In this document: positions 25,760-33,208 of the stretch, one piece after another | Layout: each line of letters begins with the position of its first letter | Position numbering within the stretch: the first letter of the stretch is position 1 | NCBI RefSeq assembly: GCF_001905735.1 | Contig: NZ_LISW01000001.1 | Location: 1,734,411 to 1,798,410, forward strand | Length of the DNA stretch: 64,000 nucleotides | Reading direction: 5' to 3' | Source: Streptomyces sp. CB01249 | GTDB taxonomy: Bacteria; Actinomycetota; Actinomycetes; Streptomycetales; Streptomycetaceae | Position numbers and translations under genes: made by a program | The notes under the pieces: generated by a model | The model's input: the letters and a program-made list of their open reading frames with translations, nothing else | What the model was told of the DNA's origin: nothing | The model's database searches: none

Positions 25760-25990
25760 TCACAAAGCGATCGGCCGATACGCCAGGGCCTGATCGACTA
25801 CTTCTTCGGCCGAGAGCTCCCGCTCCCGAGGCCAGTAGATCAAGTCGCTGACGTGACCGGAGGGACAGACCAGGGCTCTGTCGAGCCTGTCCAGGGATTC
25901 GGCCATCTCGTCGTCGGAGGCGTCATCCACGTCCATGATGCGCTGCACGAGCGCGACCGCCTCCGCGCGGCTCATCTCCACTGCACTCAC
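25760..25990 (-). CDS. Colicin E9/pyocin-type immunity protein (orphan)
   Basis: 76 residues. The sequence follows the Im9/Im2 family: helix I/II region EAVALVQRIMDVDDASDDE, then CPSGHVSDLIYWPRERELS, which matches the toxin-contacting helix III and loop of Im9 (PSGSDLIYYP), then a final helix EEVVDQALAYRP. In enterobacteria these proteins block HNH DNase colicins by sealing an exosite. No colicin-like HNH DNase is found in this window, so it is an orphan here, perhaps guarding against toxins of neighbours. Such short genes are known in Streptomyces, but their partners are mostly not known to me. Confidence 0.8.
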   Translation of the reverse strand: MSAVEMSRAEAVALVQRIMDVDDASDDEMAESLDRLDRALVCPSGHVSDLIYWPRERELSAEEVVDQALAYRPIAL

Positions 25991-26111
25991 CGGGCCCTTC
26001 CGTCAGAAGCACCGTAACGCGGCCGGGGAAGCAGGAGTTCGGGTCTCGGGGTGTCGCTGTGGGGCTACTGGACGGTAATCTTCGGCTTCGTTCGCGACCT
26101 GGGGGAGTTGC

Positions 26112-26951
26112 ATGGGCACCGTCACCGAGCACGAGCGGACCCGCGCCGCACTGGCCGGCGCAGGCTCACGGCTGGGCGAGCTGCTGCGTGCCGTGTCCGA
26201 TCCGGACGCGGCGTCGGGTGTCCCCGAGTGGACGGTCGGGGACGTCGGCACGCACCTGGCGGCCGTCTACCTCGCGTACACCTCACTTGTCTCGGGCGAC
26301 GGCGCGATGGACTGGGGCGACATCCCGCCACCAGGCGAGGGCACGTTCGCCGAGCGGATCACGGCCATCAACGAGCGGTCCGTGACCGTGTTCGAGCGCG
26401 AGCGACGCGCGCAGGTGCCGGAGTTCATCGCCGAGCAGTGCGAGACGTTTCTCCGGGTCACCGAGGGCATGGCCCCGGACACCCCCGTCGCCCCGCCCTG
26501 GTACGACGAGGTGCCGTTCACCCTGGCGACGCTGACCGGCCTGATGCTCAGCGAGACCCTTGTGCACGGGCTGGACGTCGCGCGCGGCGCCCGCCTCACC
26601 TGGCCGATCGGCGACGAGGAGGCCCGTCTCGTCCTGGGGCAGTCGATGCCGACGATGATGACGGCGGCCCTCGACCCGGTGAAGGCGAAGGGCGTGCGCA
26701 TCGCCTTCGACCTCGCGATCAAGGACGGCCCGAGCCTCGCGGTCGTCGTGGACGACGGGACGGTGACGGTGACCCGCGACGCCCCGCCGCGCGCCTACGA
26801 CTGCCGGATCGTCGCGGCCCCGGCCACCTTCCTGCTGGTCTCCTTCCGGCGCACGCCCATCTGGAAGGCGGTCGCGACGGGCCGGATGCGGGCCGGTGGC
26901 CGTAAACCGTGGCTGGCCATGCGGCTCGGACAACTCGTCGTCAGCCCCTGA
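26112..26951 (+). CDS. Maleylpyruvate isomerase-family (mycothiol/DinB-like) protein
   Basis: 279 residues. The N-terminal DinB-like four-helix domain has WTVGDVGTHLAAVYLA (metal His) and GLMLSETLVHGLDVARG (second His in the HGxD motif). The C-terminal part (about 190-275) looks like the SCP2/sterol-carrier-like module found in such proteins. Family members use mycothiol as a cofactor for isomerisation or thiol transfer in actinomycetes; many have unknown substrates. SD GGGGGAG before ATG 26112. No aromatic-catabolism genes are adjacent, so a true maleylpyruvate role is not supported by context. Confidence 0.8.
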   Translation: MGTVTEHERTRAALAGAGSRLGELLRAVSDPDAASGVPEWTVGDVGTHLAAVYLAYTSLVSGDGAMDWGDIPPPGEGTFAERITAINERSVTVFERERRAQVPEFIAEQCETFLRVTEGMAPDTPVAPPWYDEVPFTLATLTGLMLSETLVHGLDVARGARLTWPIGDEEARLVLGQSMPTMMTAALDPVKAKGVRIAFDLAIKDGPSLAVVVDDGTVTVTRDAPPRAYDCRIVAAPATFLLVSFRRTPIWKAVATGRMRAGGRKPWLAMRLGQLVVSP

Positions 26952-27004
26952 TCAGCCATCGACCCCTCATGCGCACCTCCGAGCGGAAGCGGACCGACAC
27001 CACG

Positions 27005-27886
27005 ATGACCGAGACAACCGGTGACCACATGGACCGGGGCGCGCCCGGTGCTTCGAGCGGTGCGGTGTGGCTCAGAGGGGCCCTGCTGGACATCGCGTCG
27101 GCCCTGCGCCCGGACCACGGTCCGGTGGTCGTCCGTGAGTGGAGTGACGCCGTACGGCTCCTCGACCCCGAACCGGTCGGATTCCGCTCCGTTTTCCTCA
27201 TCGGGCTGGGCTGGGACGGGCGCCCCTCGCCCTCGAAGTTCGGGGAGACCCTGACGGCGTTCACCGACGCCGGCTGGGAGGTGCGCCGGAACGAGACGGA
27301 GGACCGGGGCGGGGAGAGCTGGGGGACGGCCCGGCGCGAGGAGCTCGAGGTGAGGGTGTACGAGGGCGGCCGGTCCGGGCTCGTGACGCTCACCGGGTGG
27401 ACGCCGGTGACGTACCCCGAACTACGCCTCGGACAACCGCCCTTCACGCGCAGCACGGCCGATGGTGTGCTGTGCGACGACTGCCACGGCTGGGGGGTGT
27501 GCCTGACCTGCGAGGGCCGCCCGTACGAGCGGCGTTACAACCGCTGCTGGTGCATCGCGAACAACGCCGGTCCCGGCAGGTGCGTGGAGTGTGCGGGAAG
27601 GGGACTCCGCCACCCGGCGATCGTGCCGTGGTGGCGACCCCGGCATGTGCTGTACGGGGCGGACGCGGAGGGCGCCATGCCGCCCCCGGTCGCCGAAGCG
27701 GGACACGAATCGACCCTGTCCGCGCTCGTGGACCTCGCTCAACGCCCCTGCGCATGCGGGGAGTTCCGCTGTTCCTGGCGCAACGTCCTTCACGAGCAGG
27801 GCGACCGCCTGCTCTCCCGGTTCGTGGGCGCGTGCCAGGGATGCGACGCGGAGCGCGCCCATACGTTCGCGCTTCCGCTGCCCTGA
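27005..27886 (+). CDS. Unknown protein with DnaJ-like CxxC zinc clusters
   Basis: 293 residues in two parts. Residues 1-150 form an acidic alpha/beta domain (SVFLIGLGWDGRPSPSKFGE; LEVRVYEGGRSGLVTLTG) that I do not recognise. Residues about 155-200 are Cys-rich: LCDDCHGWGVCLTCEGRPY, then CWC and RCVECAGRGL, close to the CxxCxGxG repeats of the DnaJ zinc domain. A second set (CACGEFRCSW, CQGCDAE) closes the protein, so two or more zinc sites are likely. No J domain is present. ATG 27005 lies 53 bases after the previous stop. Confidence 0.7.
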   Translation: MTETTGDHMDRGAPGASSGAVWLRGALLDIASALRPDHGPVVVREWSDAVRLLDPEPVGFRSVFLIGLGWDGRPSPSKFGETLTAFTDAGWEVRRNETEDRGGESWGTARREELEVRVYEGGRSGLVTLTGWTPVTYPELRLGQPPFTRSTADGVLCDDCHGWGVCLTCEGRPYERRYNRCWCIANNAGPGRCVECAGRGLRHPAIVPWWRPRHVLYGADAEGAMPPPVAEAGHESTLSALVDLAQRPCACGEFRCSWRNVLHEQGDRLLSRFVGACQGCDAERAHTFALPLP

Positions 27887-27912
27887 CCGCGTCCTTGCCG
27901 CAGCTAAGGCGG

Positions 27913-28407
27913 CTACAGGCCGAGTTCCTCGCACAGCTCGACGTACACGTCAAGGTATTCCGGGTTGTGACGGAACCCGGTCAGTCCGATCACCTCGAAC
28001 TCATCCGTCGAAGCGGTCGCCCGCACACCGAGGGCGGCAAGTGCTTGATTGATGGACGCCCCGTCAGGCGTCAACCGCTCCTCGCCGTGGAACGCGACAG
28101 CGCCCTGATCGCCGACCCCACCGAAGTAGTTCGTCTCGATGATGGCGAACCGCGGCCTGCCCGTCCCGGTCACCTCACGGACGAGGTCACGCAACACCGC
28201 TTCCGTCGGAAACAGGAGGGACAGGCCGTCCGGCAGATCGAGCAGCGCACTGTTTCCGCGCTTCGCGGCCCAGTACGCGGAGAAGTAGTGGCTGACCGGG
28301 AACACGCTGACGCCCTCATGAACGAGCAGGGCCCGAAGGCCCACCGAGTGCGCCCTCTGCGCATCGACCGGCCCGGCTATGACGAGTGCGCAGATCTCAT
28401 GAGACAC
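27913..28407 (-). CDS. Conserved hypothetical protein
   Basis: 164 residues, soluble alpha/beta. Notable stretches are FAIIETNYFGGVGDQGAVAF, ERLTPDGASINQALAALGV and EFEVIGLTGFRHNPEYLD. I know no function for this pattern. GTG 28407 is the start and lies inside the end of the RidA gene (11-base overlap), so the two are translationally linked. A short weak stem (GCCGC/GCGGC, 27897-27913) at its 3' end may help end transcription from both sides. Confidence 0.7.
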   Translation of the reverse strand: MSHEICALVIAGPVDAQRAHSVGLRALLVHEGVSVFPVSHYFSAYWAAKRGNSALLDLPDGLSLLFPTEAVLRDLVREVTGTGRPRFAIIETNYFGGVGDQGAVAFHGEERLTPDGASINQALAALGVRATASTDEFEVIGLTGFRHNPEYLDVYVELCEELGL

Positions 28408-28801
28408 GCCCGCATGCTACGGCTTCGATCTCGATGAGCATGTCCGGATCGGACAGGGCGCTGACCTCCGCCAGCAGGCTGGCCGGCCGGCAGCCAGCGG
28501 CTGCGAGTCCGTCCAGGAGCACGTCGTAGTGCGCCTTGCACGAAGCGAGGTCGGTGGTCGCGATGCGGATCTGCACCACGTCGCCCATCGTCATCCCCGC
28601 CTCCGCGACGGTTTCACCCAACCGTCGCAGCGTCAGTCGCATCTGCCCGGCCATGTCTCCCCGGTGGGCGATGCCGCCGTCGTCGCCGCGGGCCTCGTGC
28701 CCGGAGACGAACAGCCAACTGCGCGGGTCGTCCACGCGGACCGCTCGGTTGTACATCAGCCGCTCGCCCATCATGCGTGGGCCGATCTCATGGGTGGTCA
28801 T
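28397..28801 (-). CDS. RidA/YjgF/UK114-family protein
   Basis: 134 residues. The fold signature is present: FVSGHEARGDDGGIAHRGDM, QMRLTLRRLGETVAEAG, VVQIRIATTDLASC, then EVSALSDPDMLIEIEAVA. RidA proteins are trimers that hydrolyse reactive enamines/imines released by PLP enzymes; the archetype uses a conserved Arg near the C-terminus (IE.EA.A). Here that position reads MLIEIEAVACGR with no clear Arg, so this is more likely one of the Rid subfamilies of unknown substrate. It overlaps the next gene by 11 bases. Confidence 0.8.
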   Translation of the reverse strand: MTTHEIGPRMMGERLMYNRAVRVDDPRSWLFVSGHEARGDDGGIAHRGDMAGQMRLTLRRLGETVAEAGMTMGDVVQIRIATTDLASCKAHYDVLLDGLAAAGCRPASLLAEVSALSDPDMLIEIEAVACGRVS

Positions 28802-28858
28802 GTCGTTCCCTATACCGGGGCGGACGCCGGTTCAATCAGATGGGCAAACGTGACGCGG

Positions 28859-29752
28859 TCAGTCCTGCGGGACCACGGCGACCGGGGCGGGCGAGTGGTG
28901 CAGTACGGCGTGGGCGACGTGCCCGATGCGCGGCTCGTGCGGCCAGTAGCGGTTGGTCCGCCGGCCGACGGCGATCAGAGAGGCATGGGCACCGGCATCG
29001 ACCAGATGGCGCGCCGGTGATCCGATCTCGCACCGCACACCCACGGCAATCCGGGTATACTTCTGCGACCAGGGCGCGAGCAGGGACCGCACCATCTGCA
29101 TGCCCTCCTCGGCGATGTCGGTGCGCCACCGCAGGTCTCCGCCGATGCCCTGTACGTAACCGACCGGCGGGTTCCAGCAGTACTGGATCTCCACCCCGGC
29201 CGCGCGCACGGCCGCCGCCTCGAACGCGAAGCGCAGCACGCCGTCCGTGGTGGGCCCGAGATCGATCCCGGCGACGACGGGAGCGGCGGCTTGTTCCCCC
29301 GCCCCGCCGTCGTCCCCCGCAGGGCCGGGCGCGGCGCCGTCCGGGCGGACGAGGACGACGGGCCGGTGGGCGTGGGCGACAGTGGCCATGGCGACCGAGC
29401 CCAGGAAGAAGCCCCTGAGCGCCCCGAGCCCGGCGGTGCCGAGCGCCAGGAGCTCGGCTCCGGCGGCGGCCCGGCAGAGCATCTCGGGTGGTGGCCCGGT
29501 GAGTTGGTCGGCCTCGATCACCAGGTGCGGATACCGCTCCGCCAGTCGCGCCGCGGTCTCCCCGGGCAGACGACGCGACCACTGCTCGGGTGTCTCCGTC
29601 CCCGTGAGGGGTGCGTGGGAGTAGGGCTGCCACTCCCAGGCACTCACCAGGCGCAGCGGGCGCATCCGCAGGTCCGCCTCCTGGGCGCCCCAGTCGGCGG
29701 CCGCGTCGCTCGCCCGTGTTCCGTTCAGTCCGACGGTCACTGGTCGTGTCAC
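28859..29752 (-). CDS. Universal stress protein, tandem UspA domains
   Basis: 297 residues, two Usp domains (about 1-140 and 155-297). The first has TRPVTVGLNGTRAS and the ATP loop GTAGLGALRGFFLGSVA (G-x2-G-x9-G-S type). The second ends GRRTNRYWPHEPRIGHVAH, then HHSPAPVAVVPQD, where the loop is degenerate. Tandem Usp proteins act in hypoxia and stationary-phase survival in actinobacteria, probably as ATP-bound signalling proteins. GTG 29752 has GGAGG just upstream. Divergent from another Usp gene at 29924, with a GGGAC-type palindrome between them. Part of the dormancy island. Confidence 0.9.
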   Translation of the reverse strand: MTRPVTVGLNGTRASDAAADWGAQEADLRMRPLRLVSAWEWQPYSHAPLTGTETPEQWSRRLPGETAARLAERYPHLVIEADQLTGPPPEMLCRAAAGAELLALGTAGLGALRGFFLGSVAMATVAHAHRPVVLVRPDGAAPGPAGDDGGAGEQAAAPVVAGIDLGPTTDGVLRFAFEAAAVRAAGVEIQYCWNPPVGYVQGIGGDLRWRTDIAEEGMQMVRSLLAPWSQKYTRIAVGVRCEIGSPARHLVDAGAHASLIAVGRRTNRYWPHEPRIGHVAHAVLHHSPAPVAVVPQD

Positions 29753-29839
29753 GACGCACCTCCGTGAGCCTTCGTACGGCCGGGTACTCCACGATTCCGG
29801 GCGAACGGCCGCCGCGCATGAGCCGATGCGTACCCGTCC

Positions 29840-29854
29840 GGGACCGTTCGGCCC
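29840..29854. promoter_or_regulatory. DevR-box-like palindrome between two divergent Usp genes
   Basis: GGGACCGTTCGGCCC resembles the core of DosR/DevR boxes (GGGAC....GTCCC), but has a 5-base centre and one arm mismatch. It lies 88 bases upstream of the leftward Usp gene and 70 upstream of the rightward one. Confidence 0.35.
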
Positions 29855-29923
29855 TTCCCGGCCGCCGGTGGTGGTGTGACCGTGGCAGGAGGGGCCCTGC
29901 GGTGACGTGAGGAGGCGGGCCCG

Positions 29924-30832
29924 ATGCGGCTGCCCGTGGTGGTGGGTGTCGACGGTTCGGAACCCGGTCTGGAAGCGGTGGACTGGGCGGCCGACGAGTC
30001 CGTCCGGCACGGACTCCCGCTGCGCGTCGTGCACGCCTCCCTCTGGGAGCGGTACGAGGGAGTGCTCCCGGCCCGGACCACCGACCGCCCGTTCGACGAG
30101 GTCGTCGCGGAGAACATCGTCGCCGTCGCGGCCGAGCGGGCCCGGCGCCGTGCCCCGGACCTGGACATCACCGCGGAGGTGCTGGCCGAGGACCCGGCGG
30201 GCGCCCTGCTGCGCGAAGCGACCGAGGCCGCGGCCGTCGTCGTCGGCTCCCGCGGACGCGGCGGATTCGCCAGCCTCCTCCTCGGGTCCGTCGGCCTCAT
30301 CGTGGCGGCGCGTTCCCGGGGCCCGGTGGTCGTGGTCCGAGGAGACCGGGACGCCCGCGACTCACGGCACGGCCGGATACTGGTCGGGATCGCGGAACAC
30401 GACGAGGACCCGCCCGCCCTCCGCTTCGCGTTCCGCGAGGCGGCCGCACGGGACGCGGAACTCGACGCCGTCTGCGTCTGGCGCCGGCCCGCCCATGAAC
30501 CCGCCGCGCACCCGCTCATGTCGGGCGGCGGGGCGGGCCACCACGAGGGACGGGCCGCCGAAGTGCTCGACCGGACGCTTGAGCCCCTGGCCCGTGCGTA
30601 CCCCGGGGTCCGGCTCCGCAGGAGCACCGTCGAGGGCGTGCCGCACCGGGTACTGACGGAACGGTCGGCGGCGGCCGACCTGCTCGTCGTCGGAGCGCGC
30701 CGCAGACATGGACTCGTGGGGCTGGAGCTGGGCCGGGTGGCCCACCGCTCGCTGCACCACGCCTCGTGCCCGGTCGCCGTCGTCCCGCACCGGGGCCCGG
30801 CGACCGGCGCGGAAGCGGAAGGAGACTCGTGA
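29924..30832 (+). CDS. Universal stress protein, tandem UspA domains
   Basis: 302 residues. LPVVVGVDGSEPGLEAVDWA opens domain 1, whose ATP loop is intact (GSRGRGGFASLLLGSVG). Domain 2 (about 150-295) starts ILVGIAEHDEDPPAL and carries GARRRHGLVGLELGRVAH, then SLHHASCPVAVVP, a partly degenerate loop. Excellent SD (GAGGAGG). The stop shares one base with the start of the HTH-PNPOx gene, so the two form an operon. Likely soluble ATP-binding stress protein; target unknown. Confidence 0.9.
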   Translation: MRLPVVVGVDGSEPGLEAVDWAADESVRHGLPLRVVHASLWERYEGVLPARTTDRPFDEVVAENIVAVAAERARRRAPDLDITAEVLAEDPAGALLREATEAAAVVVGSRGRGGFASLLLGSVGLIVAARSRGPVVVVRGDRDARDSRHGRILVGIAEHDEDPPALRFAFREAAARDAELDAVCVWRRPAHEPAAHPLMSGGGAGHHEGRAAEVLDRTLEPLARAYPGVRLRRSTVEGVPHRVLTERSAAADLLVVGARRRHGLVGLELGRVAHRSLHHASCPVAVVPHRGPATGAEAEGDS

Positions 30833-31521
30833 TGACCGGAACCCGTGACGTGCACGGCGCGGGAGACCTGGGCCGCCGCGCGGCCGCCAGGCGCGCCCAG
30901 CTCGGCCTCTCCCTGGAGGAAGTGGCGGACCGGGCGGGCTCCACGCCCAGCTACCTCGCCTATGTGGAGGAGCAGGTACCTGCCCCCGGACCGGCTTTCC
31001 TCGTCCGGCTCGCGGACGCGCTGCACACGACCGTGCAGGACCTCGCCGGGTTCAACGCGGACCTGCCGCAGGGCGGGGCCGCCGCAGGCCACCACCCGCG
31101 GATGGAAGAACTCGAAGAGGCCGAGTGCTGGAAGCTGCTCGACGGCCACGGAGTCGGCCGCATCGCGATGACGGGAGCGGAAGGCCCCGTGGTCTTCCCC
31201 GTGAACTACCAGGTCACCGACGGGCGGATCGTCTTCCTGACCGCCCCCGACGCGGGCCTCGCACGGGCGGCATCGGCCGGGACCGAAGTCGCCTTCGAAC
31301 TGGACCGGCTGGACGAGGCGTTCAGCCAGGGGTGGAGCGTACTGGCCGTCGGCAGGACCCGTACCCTCCCGGCCGGACCGGAGTCCGAACGCCTGCGAAG
31401 CGTCATGGACTCGAAGCCCTGGGCCGGGGACGGGCGAACGACGGTGGTGACGCTCTCCCCGGACCGGCTCACCGGGCGGCGCATCCTGGTCCCCGGCGCG
31501 CCCGGCACCGGCGGAGACTGA
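30832..31521 (+). CDS. HTH (XRE) plus pyridoxamine-phosphate-oxidase-like flavin protein
   Basis: 229 residues with two domains. The N-terminal XRE HTH (LGRRAAARRAQLGLSLEEVA, then DRAGSTPSYLAYVEEQ, about 12-50) is followed from about 85 by a PNPOx-like split barrel (EECEL-type start LEEAECWKLLDGHGVGRIAM, then VVFPVNYQVTDGRIVF and a segment with AFELDRLDEAFSQGWSV). Such barrels bind FMN, F420 or haem. The fusion suggests a redox- or flavin-sensing regulator. It shares one base with the upstream Usp gene, and mycobacterial dormancy regulons contain similar PNPOx-like proteins. The regulated gene is unknown. Confidence 0.85.
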   Translation: MTGTRDVHGAGDLGRRAAARRAQLGLSLEEVADRAGSTPSYLAYVEEQVPAPGPAFLVRLADALHTTVQDLAGFNADLPQGGAAAGHHPRMEELEEAECWKLLDGHGVGRIAMTGAEGPVVFPVNYQVTDGRIVFLTAPDAGLARAASAGTEVAFELDRLDEAFSQGWSVLAVGRTRTLPAGPESERLRSVMDSKPWAGDGRTTVVTLSPDRLTGRRILVPGAPGTGGD

Positions 31522-31545
31522 CGCCCGGGCGCACCGCAGCGTCGT

Positions 31546-32403
31546 TCACGGCAGGGGCACGACCGCGACCGGAGCCGGGCTGTGGTGGATGACGGCCTGG
31601 GCGACATGCCCGAGGTGCGGAACCAGCGGCAGCCGCCGGGAGCGACGGCCGACGACGACCAGTTCGGCCTCCCGGGACGCCTCCACCATCTGGAGCGCGG
31701 GCGAGCCCACGACCGCCTTGGCGGTGGCCGCCACCTCCGGGTACCGCAGGCGCCACGGCTCCAGCAGGTCCAGCAGCGTACGGGTCAGGTGCTCGCTCTG
31801 GTCCACGCCGAGGGCGGGGTCCATGAGCGCGCCATAGCCGTACGAGGCCGGGAGGGTCCAGCTGTGCAGGAACCGGAGATCCAGCCTCCGGCGAGCGGCC
31901 TCCGCGAAGGAGAAGGCGAGCAGCGCATCGGACACGCGGTCGATGTCGATGCCCACCAGCATGCCGCCCGCGGGCGCGCTCCGTTCGTCCTGCGCCCGCA
32001 CCAGTACGACCGGGTTCAGGGCGGTGCCGACGACGGCGAGCGAGACCGAGCCCGCGAGGAACCCGGTCATCCTGCCGAGCCCCCGCGAACCGAGGACCGT
32101 GAGGTCCGCCGCATTCGCGGCGACCGTCAGCTCCTCGGCCGCCCGGCCCCTGGTCCGCGCGACGGACACCTCCAGTCCGGCGTGTTCGGCGCGCAGGCGC
32201 TCCGCGGTCGTCCGCAGCAGCTCCTCCGCACGCTCGGCCGCCTCGCTGAGCTGCGCCAGCGGGATCTCCGGGTTGGCGGGCAGCTCCTCGACGTTCACCA
32301 GGGCGAGCGGCACCTGTCGCACCCGCGCCTCCTCGGCCGCCCATTCCACGGCGGCAAGGCTCTCATCGGAGCCGTCGAGTCCGGCGATGACCTGTGCTGT
32401 CAT
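31546..32403 (-). CDS. Universal stress protein, tandem UspA domains
   Basis: 285 residues. Domain 1 starts QVIAGLDGSDESLAAVEWAA with an intact loop GSRGLGRMTGFLAGSVSLAV. Domain 2 starts MLVGIDIDRVSDALLAFSF and ends GRRSRRLPLVPHLGHVAQ, then VIHHSPAPVAVVPLP, again a degenerate nucleotide loop with the HHSPAPVAVV ending shared with the Usp protein at 28859. SD GGAGG at proper distance from ATG 32403. Divergent from Hsp20; the 231-bp gap (32404-32634) holds two GGG..CCC palindromes. Convergent with the HTH-PNPOx gene. Confidence 0.9.
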   Translation of the reverse strand: MTAQVIAGLDGSDESLAAVEWAAEEARVRQVPLALVNVEELPANPEIPLAQLSEAAERAEELLRTTAERLRAEHAGLEVSVARTRGRAAEELTVAANAADLTVLGSRGLGRMTGFLAGSVSLAVVGTALNPVVLVRAQDERSAPAGGMLVGIDIDRVSDALLAFSFAEAARRRLDLRFLHSWTLPASYGYGALMDPALGVDQSEHLTRTLLDLLEPWRLRYPEVAATAKAVVGSPALQMVEASREAELVVVGRRSRRLPLVPHLGHVAQAVIHHSPAPVAVVPLP

Positions 32404-32464
32404 GACGCACCTCCTCGTGCGGGGTCACAGACCCAGCGTGCCTTCCCCTCCGCCCGGCGCAGCA

Positions 32465-32478
32465 GGGCCGGTCAGCCC
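32465..32478. promoter_or_regulatory. DevR-box-like palindrome upstream of Usp and Hsp20 genes
   Basis: GGGCCGGTCAGCCC fits GGGnC-N4-GnCCC with one mismatch. A separate inverted repeat GGGTC-ACA-GACCC lies at 32422-32434 nearer the Usp gene. Either could serve the divergent Usp and Hsp20 genes; in such GC-rich DNA the match alone is weak. Confidence 0.35.
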
Positions 32479-32634
32479 CGTGTGAATGAGCCGTCCGGAC
32501 CCCCGCAGGACCCCGCAGGGTCGCTGTGCCGGGCCGTGGGCCGGTGGAACGGTGGAGGAACGGGGTACGGAACCAGCCGGTCCCGTGCCCGATCCGTGGG
32601 CCGGTAGCGCCCGGCCGCGACGAGGGGCAGTGCC

Positions 32635-33093
32635 ATGGGCGAACGCAGGGCAGGACACAGCAAACACTGGCTCGCTCCGGACTTCGACGACTGGTTCGGC
32701 AGGGGCTTCCCGGGACTGCCCGGCTGGCGTCCGGGCACGGCGCCCCACTCCATCCCGGTCGAGGTCGCCCAGCGGGACGGCATGTACGTACTGCGCGCCG
32801 AGCTGCCGGGGATGGACCCCGAGGACATCCACGTCGGCGTCGAGGACAACCTCATCACCGTGAGCGCGGAGCACGACGAGACGGACCGGCACAGGGAGCA
32901 CTCGGAGTTCCGCTACGGGTCGTTCCGCCGCACCGTCCGCCTCCCGGAGGCGGTCCCGGCGGACCGCATCGACGCCGCGTACGCGGACGGACTGCTGACC
33001 GTACGCGTCCCGGTGCCCGGCAGCGAGCCGAAGGCCGTACAGACCGTACCCGTCCGGCGCGGCGGTACGGAGAACGGACCAGGACCGGCATGA
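32635..33093 (+). CDS. Hsp20/alpha-crystallin small heat-shock protein
   Basis: 152 residues. The alpha-crystallin domain spans about 38-135: IPVEVAQRDGMYVLRAELPG, MDPEDIHVGVEDNLITVSAE, FRYGSFRRTVRLPE and ADGLLTVRVPV. The N-terminal arm contains aromatic DFDDWFGRGFPGLPGW. Small Hsps hold unfolding proteins in ATP-free oligomers; one (Acr/HspX) is a leading member of the mycobacterial DosR regulon. SD GAGGGG before ATG 32635. Its position between a Usp gene and an alcohol dehydrogenase fits the dormancy island. Confidence 0.9.
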   Translation: MGERRAGHSKHWLAPDFDDWFGRGFPGLPGWRPGTAPHSIPVEVAQRDGMYVLRAELPGMDPEDIHVGVEDNLITVSAEHDETDRHREHSEFRYGSFRRTVRLPEAVPADRIDAAYADGLLTVRVPVPGSEPKAVQTVPVRRGGTENGPGPA

Positions 33094-33119
33094 CGGCGGG
33101 CCCGAGCGGTCCCGCGCCG

Positions 33120-33133
33120 GGGCCGACCGGCCC
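33120..33133. promoter_or_regulatory. DevR-box-like palindrome upstream of the alcohol dehydrogenase
   Basis: GGGCCGACCGGCCC is a full match to GGGnC-N4-GnCCC, the core of DosR/DevR-type boxes. It lies 76 bases before the dehydrogenase start. It is the best of four such sites in the island. Confidence 0.4.
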
Positions 33134-33208
33134 ATGCGCCGCCCGGGGGCGACGGCCGAATCTGGAAGCGGGGGAACCCGTACGCCACGCAGGAGGAAGG
33201 TGGACAGC

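Noticed and set aside
29749..31149. Leftward frame of 466 codons across the Usp and HTH-PNPOx genes
   Set aside because: Low-complexity Ser/Arg/Pro-rich translation with no domain; the forward Usp frame is complete and has a strong ribosome-binding site.
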